Below are positions 6,848-8,033 of a stretch of DNA of 8,033 nt, piece by piece; position 1 is the first letter of the stretch; every line of letters starts with the position of its first letter. The translations under genes and the position numbers were made by a program. Source of the DNA: Clostridiales bacterium. Lineage in GTDB: Bacteria; Bacillota; Clostridia; Lachnospirales; WQUN01. The notes under the pieces were generated by a model. The model was not told the DNA's origin. It saw only the letters and a program-made list of their open reading frames with translations, and made no database searches. The stretch spans positions 1 to 8,033 of the forward strand of contig JAISZF010000260.1 of assembly GCA_031269415.1 (NCBI GenBank), read 5' to 3'.

Positions 6848-7813
6848 ATCAAAATAGTAGCTTTGAACGGGTATTGGATGCAAGCCACGAGGGGTATAGA
6901 CGTAGGCAGAATAACCAGTCTAGGGGAATGCGCCTTCTACGCGCATACAGCGCCAGAACATGTTGTGGCGCGAATTGGTGACGCTGATATAGTGCTGAAT
7001 ACGCCAAGCCCGATAACGCGGCGGGTATTTGAAAAATGCCGGAATCTCAAATATATTGGAGTCACGTCGACAGGATATAATATGATAGACATTGAGGCCG
7101 CCAACGAATATGGAGTGGTAGTATCGAACGTCCCAAACTATGCGGCTTATACTGTATCGCAGTTTGCTATTGGGTTGTTGATGGAAATATGCCTGAATAT
7201 TGGTCGACAGACGGATGCTGTGCGGGCAGGCGATTGGCTCGGTATTAAAAACAGCGGTTCATCTTGGGAACCGACCCGGATGGAATTTCGCGATAAAACA
7301 ATGGGTATCATAGGCTGTGGCGCTATCGGCAGGCAGACAGCCGTAATAGCTATGGCTCTAGGCATGAGGATTTTAGCCTGCGATCAGATCAAGCGCGCGG
7401 AATGGGAAAACTCGGAATTCCATTACACGAGCTTAGAAACGTTGTTATCGGAATCTGACATAGTTTCTCTTCACTGCCCAGTTACGGATAAAACCAGACA
7501 TATTATTAACATGACAAGTATATCTAAGATGAAAAAAAGCGCTATACTAATAAATACATCCCGCGGGCATTTGATAAATGAAAGAGATCTCGCCAGCGCG
7601 CTGAATAATGGCGGATTAGCGGCGGCGGGCCTTGATGTGCTTACGGACGAGCCTCCTATGGACGATAATCCACTGCTATCGGCTAAAAATTGCTATATCA
7701 CGCCGCATGTCGCATGGGCTACTCCGGAAGCGCAGGTTAAACTCTTTGATAGTATTGTGGAAAACCTTTTAGCCTTCTTGGCGGGCAAGCCGCGGAATGT
7801 CATAAAAAATTGA
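6848..7813 (+). CDS. D-2-hydroxyacid dehydrogenase (hydroxypyruvate/glyoxylate reductase-like)
   Basis: NAD(P)-dependent D-isomer-specific 2-hydroxyacid dehydrogenase that interconverts small 2-keto acids and D-2-hydroxy acids in the cytoplasm. Numbered from ATC 6848 it has 321 residues, normal for the family. The first strand KIVALNGY and the DADIVL strand (46-50) begin the substrate lobe. The Rossmann motif GCGAIG is at 156-161. Asp179 at the end of the second strand (ILACDQ) favours NAD over NADP. The catalytic set is Arg239 (NTSRGHLI), Glu268 (DEPP) and His287 (TPHVAWATPEA). The HVAWAT context and the ending LLAFLAGKPRNVI are typical of hydroxypyruvate/glyoxylate reductase-like members. 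It follows the response regulator by 14 nt and is probably co-transcribed with it. Pairing with the aldolase suggests a sugar-acid pathway, but the substrate is inferred. TTG 6863 is the only conventional start and would give 316 residues. Confidence 0.92.
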   Translation: MKIVALNGYWMQATRGIDVGRITSLGECAFYAHTAPEHVVARIGDADIVLNTPSPITRRVFEKCRNLKYIGVTSTGYNMIDIEAANEYGVVVSNVPNYAAYTVSQFAIGLLMEICLNIGRQTDAVRAGDWLGIKNSGSSWEPTRMEFRDKTMGIIGCGAIGRQTAVIAMALGMRILACDQIKRAEWENSEFHYTSLETLLSESDIVSLHCPVTDKTRHIINMTSISKMKKSAILINTSRGHLINERDLASALNNGGLAAAGLDVLTDEPPMDDNPLLSAKNCYITPHVAWATPEAQVKLFDSIVENLLAFLAGKPRNVIKN

Positions 7814-7837
7814 TATTGTTGAGGAATGGTTGAATTT

Positions 7838-7933
7838 ATGACAAAAATTCTGGCAATAGGTAATAGCTTCGCGGAAGACGCCACCGCGTATTTAGCGGAT
7901 ATCGCCGCGGCGGCGGGTGTAATCAACAGTTAG
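7838..7933 (+). pseudogene. Truncated DUF4886-family gene (N-terminal 31 codons only)
   Basis: A short frame from ATG 7838 to TAG 7931 encodes 31 residues starting MTKILAIGNSFAEDATAYL. This closely follows the N-terminus of DUF4886 proteins (KILAIGNSFSEDATRYL, then a helix ending near AAGV), an SGNH-hydrolase-like family of about 250-300 residues often found in carbohydrate gene clusters. GNSF is the block carrying the nucleophile Ser. Similarity is seen up to about AAGV (7919). The reading frame then runs into INS and a stop, and none of the later family blocks follow before the window ends. A purine-rich site (GAGGA, 7821-7825) precedes the ATG, and the gene sits 24 nt after the dehydrogenase, as in an operon. 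I read it as the left stump of a gene cut by deletion or insertion. The family assignment rests on 28 or so residues recalled from memory. Confidence 0.65.
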
Positions 7934-7950
7934 ATAATAATATACAATAA

Positions 7951-7979
7951 TTGACAAAATATAAGATTTGATATATAAT
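7951..7979 (+). promoter_or_regulatory. Consensus sigma-A promoter
   Basis: TTGACA at 7951-7956 and TATAAT at 7974-7979 are both exact consensus hexamers, with an optimal 17-bp spacer. The surrounding DNA is extremely AT-rich (about 6 G/C in the 49 bases 7932-7980). Transcription would begin near 7986, leaving a leader of under 20 nt before the next gene. It is the only strong promoter I can see in the window. Confidence 0.85.
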
Positions 7980-8004
7980 ATGCTCGTAGTGAGGTGAGCA
8001 TATT
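7977..8004 (+). promoter_or_regulatory. Dyad overlapping -10 box, start site and ribosome binding site (candidate operator)
   Basis: AATATGCTC (7977-7985) and GAGCATATT (7996-8004) form a perfect 9-bp inverted repeat with a 10-nt spacer, centred at about 7990.5. The left arm overlaps the -10 box and the right arm overlaps the ribosome binding site and start codon of the next gene. If transcription starts near 7986 the left arm is not in the mRNA. The dyad is therefore better explained as a DNA operator for a repressor than as an RNA hairpin. Inside it GTGAG is directly repeated (7989-7993, 7994-7998). Confidence 0.55.
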
Positions 8005-8033
8005 GTTAAAGGCGAGCGACTTAACGAAACAGC
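8003..8033 (+). CDS. Start of an unidentified gene (N-terminal 10 codons)
   Basis: A frame opens at TTG 8003, 5 nt after a good ribosome binding site (GAGGTGA, 7991-7997), directly behind a consensus promoter. It runs off the window end as (M)LKASDLTKQ. The pattern of a hydrophobic strand followed by DLTK resembles the first strand of many ABC transporter ATPases (LLxAxDLTKxFG), but ten residues are too few to decide; a helix-turn-helix regulator is also possible. An in-frame GTG at 7994 would add three residues but has a poorer ribosome binding site. The gene is transcribed separately from the upstream operon. Confidence 0.55.
   Translation, partial: MLKASDLTKQ

Noticed and set aside
6703..6981. 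Plus-strand frame of 92 codons across the response regulator/dehydrogenase junction
   Set aside because: It is out of frame with two confidently identified proteins that together cover nearly all of it, and it has no recognisable motif.
1..8033. CRISPR array, tRNA, rRNA, riboswitch or catabolite-repression (cre) site
   Set aside because: No regularly spaced repeats, no cloverleaf or rRNA-like stretch, no long structured leader, and no convincing cre match were seen by eye. The only intergenic spaces are short, and the promoter of the main operon lies upstream of the window.

Overview
The window is one strand-uniform stretch, with every gene on the + strand. It looks like a carbohydrate-uptake locus of a Bacillota (Firmicutes) bacterium, probably a Clostridia or Paenibacillus-like lineage. 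The evidence is a CUT1-type sugar ABC transporter with no ATPase gene of its own, a YesM/YesN-type sensor kinase and AraC response regulator next to it, purine-rich Shine-Dalgarno sites, and intermediate GC with frequent ATA codons. The lineage is inferred from gene style only; there is no rRNA or other marker.

Layout. (1) 1-756: C-terminal part of an extracellular solute-binding protein, cut by the window edge. (2) 795-2537: the two CUT1 permeases, MalF-like then MalG-like. (3) 2557-3312: a HpcH/HpaI-family class II aldolase. (4) 3332-3370: a strong hairpin that closes this first half. (5) 3409-6833: sensor histidine kinase and response regulator, overlapping by 4 nt. (6) 6848-7813: a D-2-hydroxyacid dehydrogenase resembling hydroxypyruvate/glyoxylate reductases. 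(7) 7838-7933: a 31-codon fragment matching only the N-terminus of the DUF4886 family. (8) 7934-8033: a very AT-rich segment with a consensus promoter (TTGACA, 17 bp, TATAAT), a 9-bp dyad over the -10 box and ribosome binding site, and the first 10 codons of another gene.

How it may work together. The kinase probably senses an extracellular sugar-related signal and the AraC regulator activates the transporter. The imported compound, or a product of it, would be a sugar acid whose 2-keto-3-deoxy intermediate is split by the aldolase to pyruvate and an aldehyde. The dehydrogenase would reduce a small 2-keto acid. No glycoside hydrolase is seen, and the substrate cannot be read from the sequence.

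Main points for a second look. Two genes (first permease, dehydrogenase) have family-consistent N-termini and well-placed ribosome binding sites only if they start at ATT and ATC, with no ATG/GTG/TTG at the right place. The aldolase seems to lack about 16 residues near its C-terminus. The DUF4886 gene is cut off exactly where an AT-rich segment with its own promoter/operator begins, which looks like a recombination junction. I see no CRISPR array, tRNA, rRNA or transposase.
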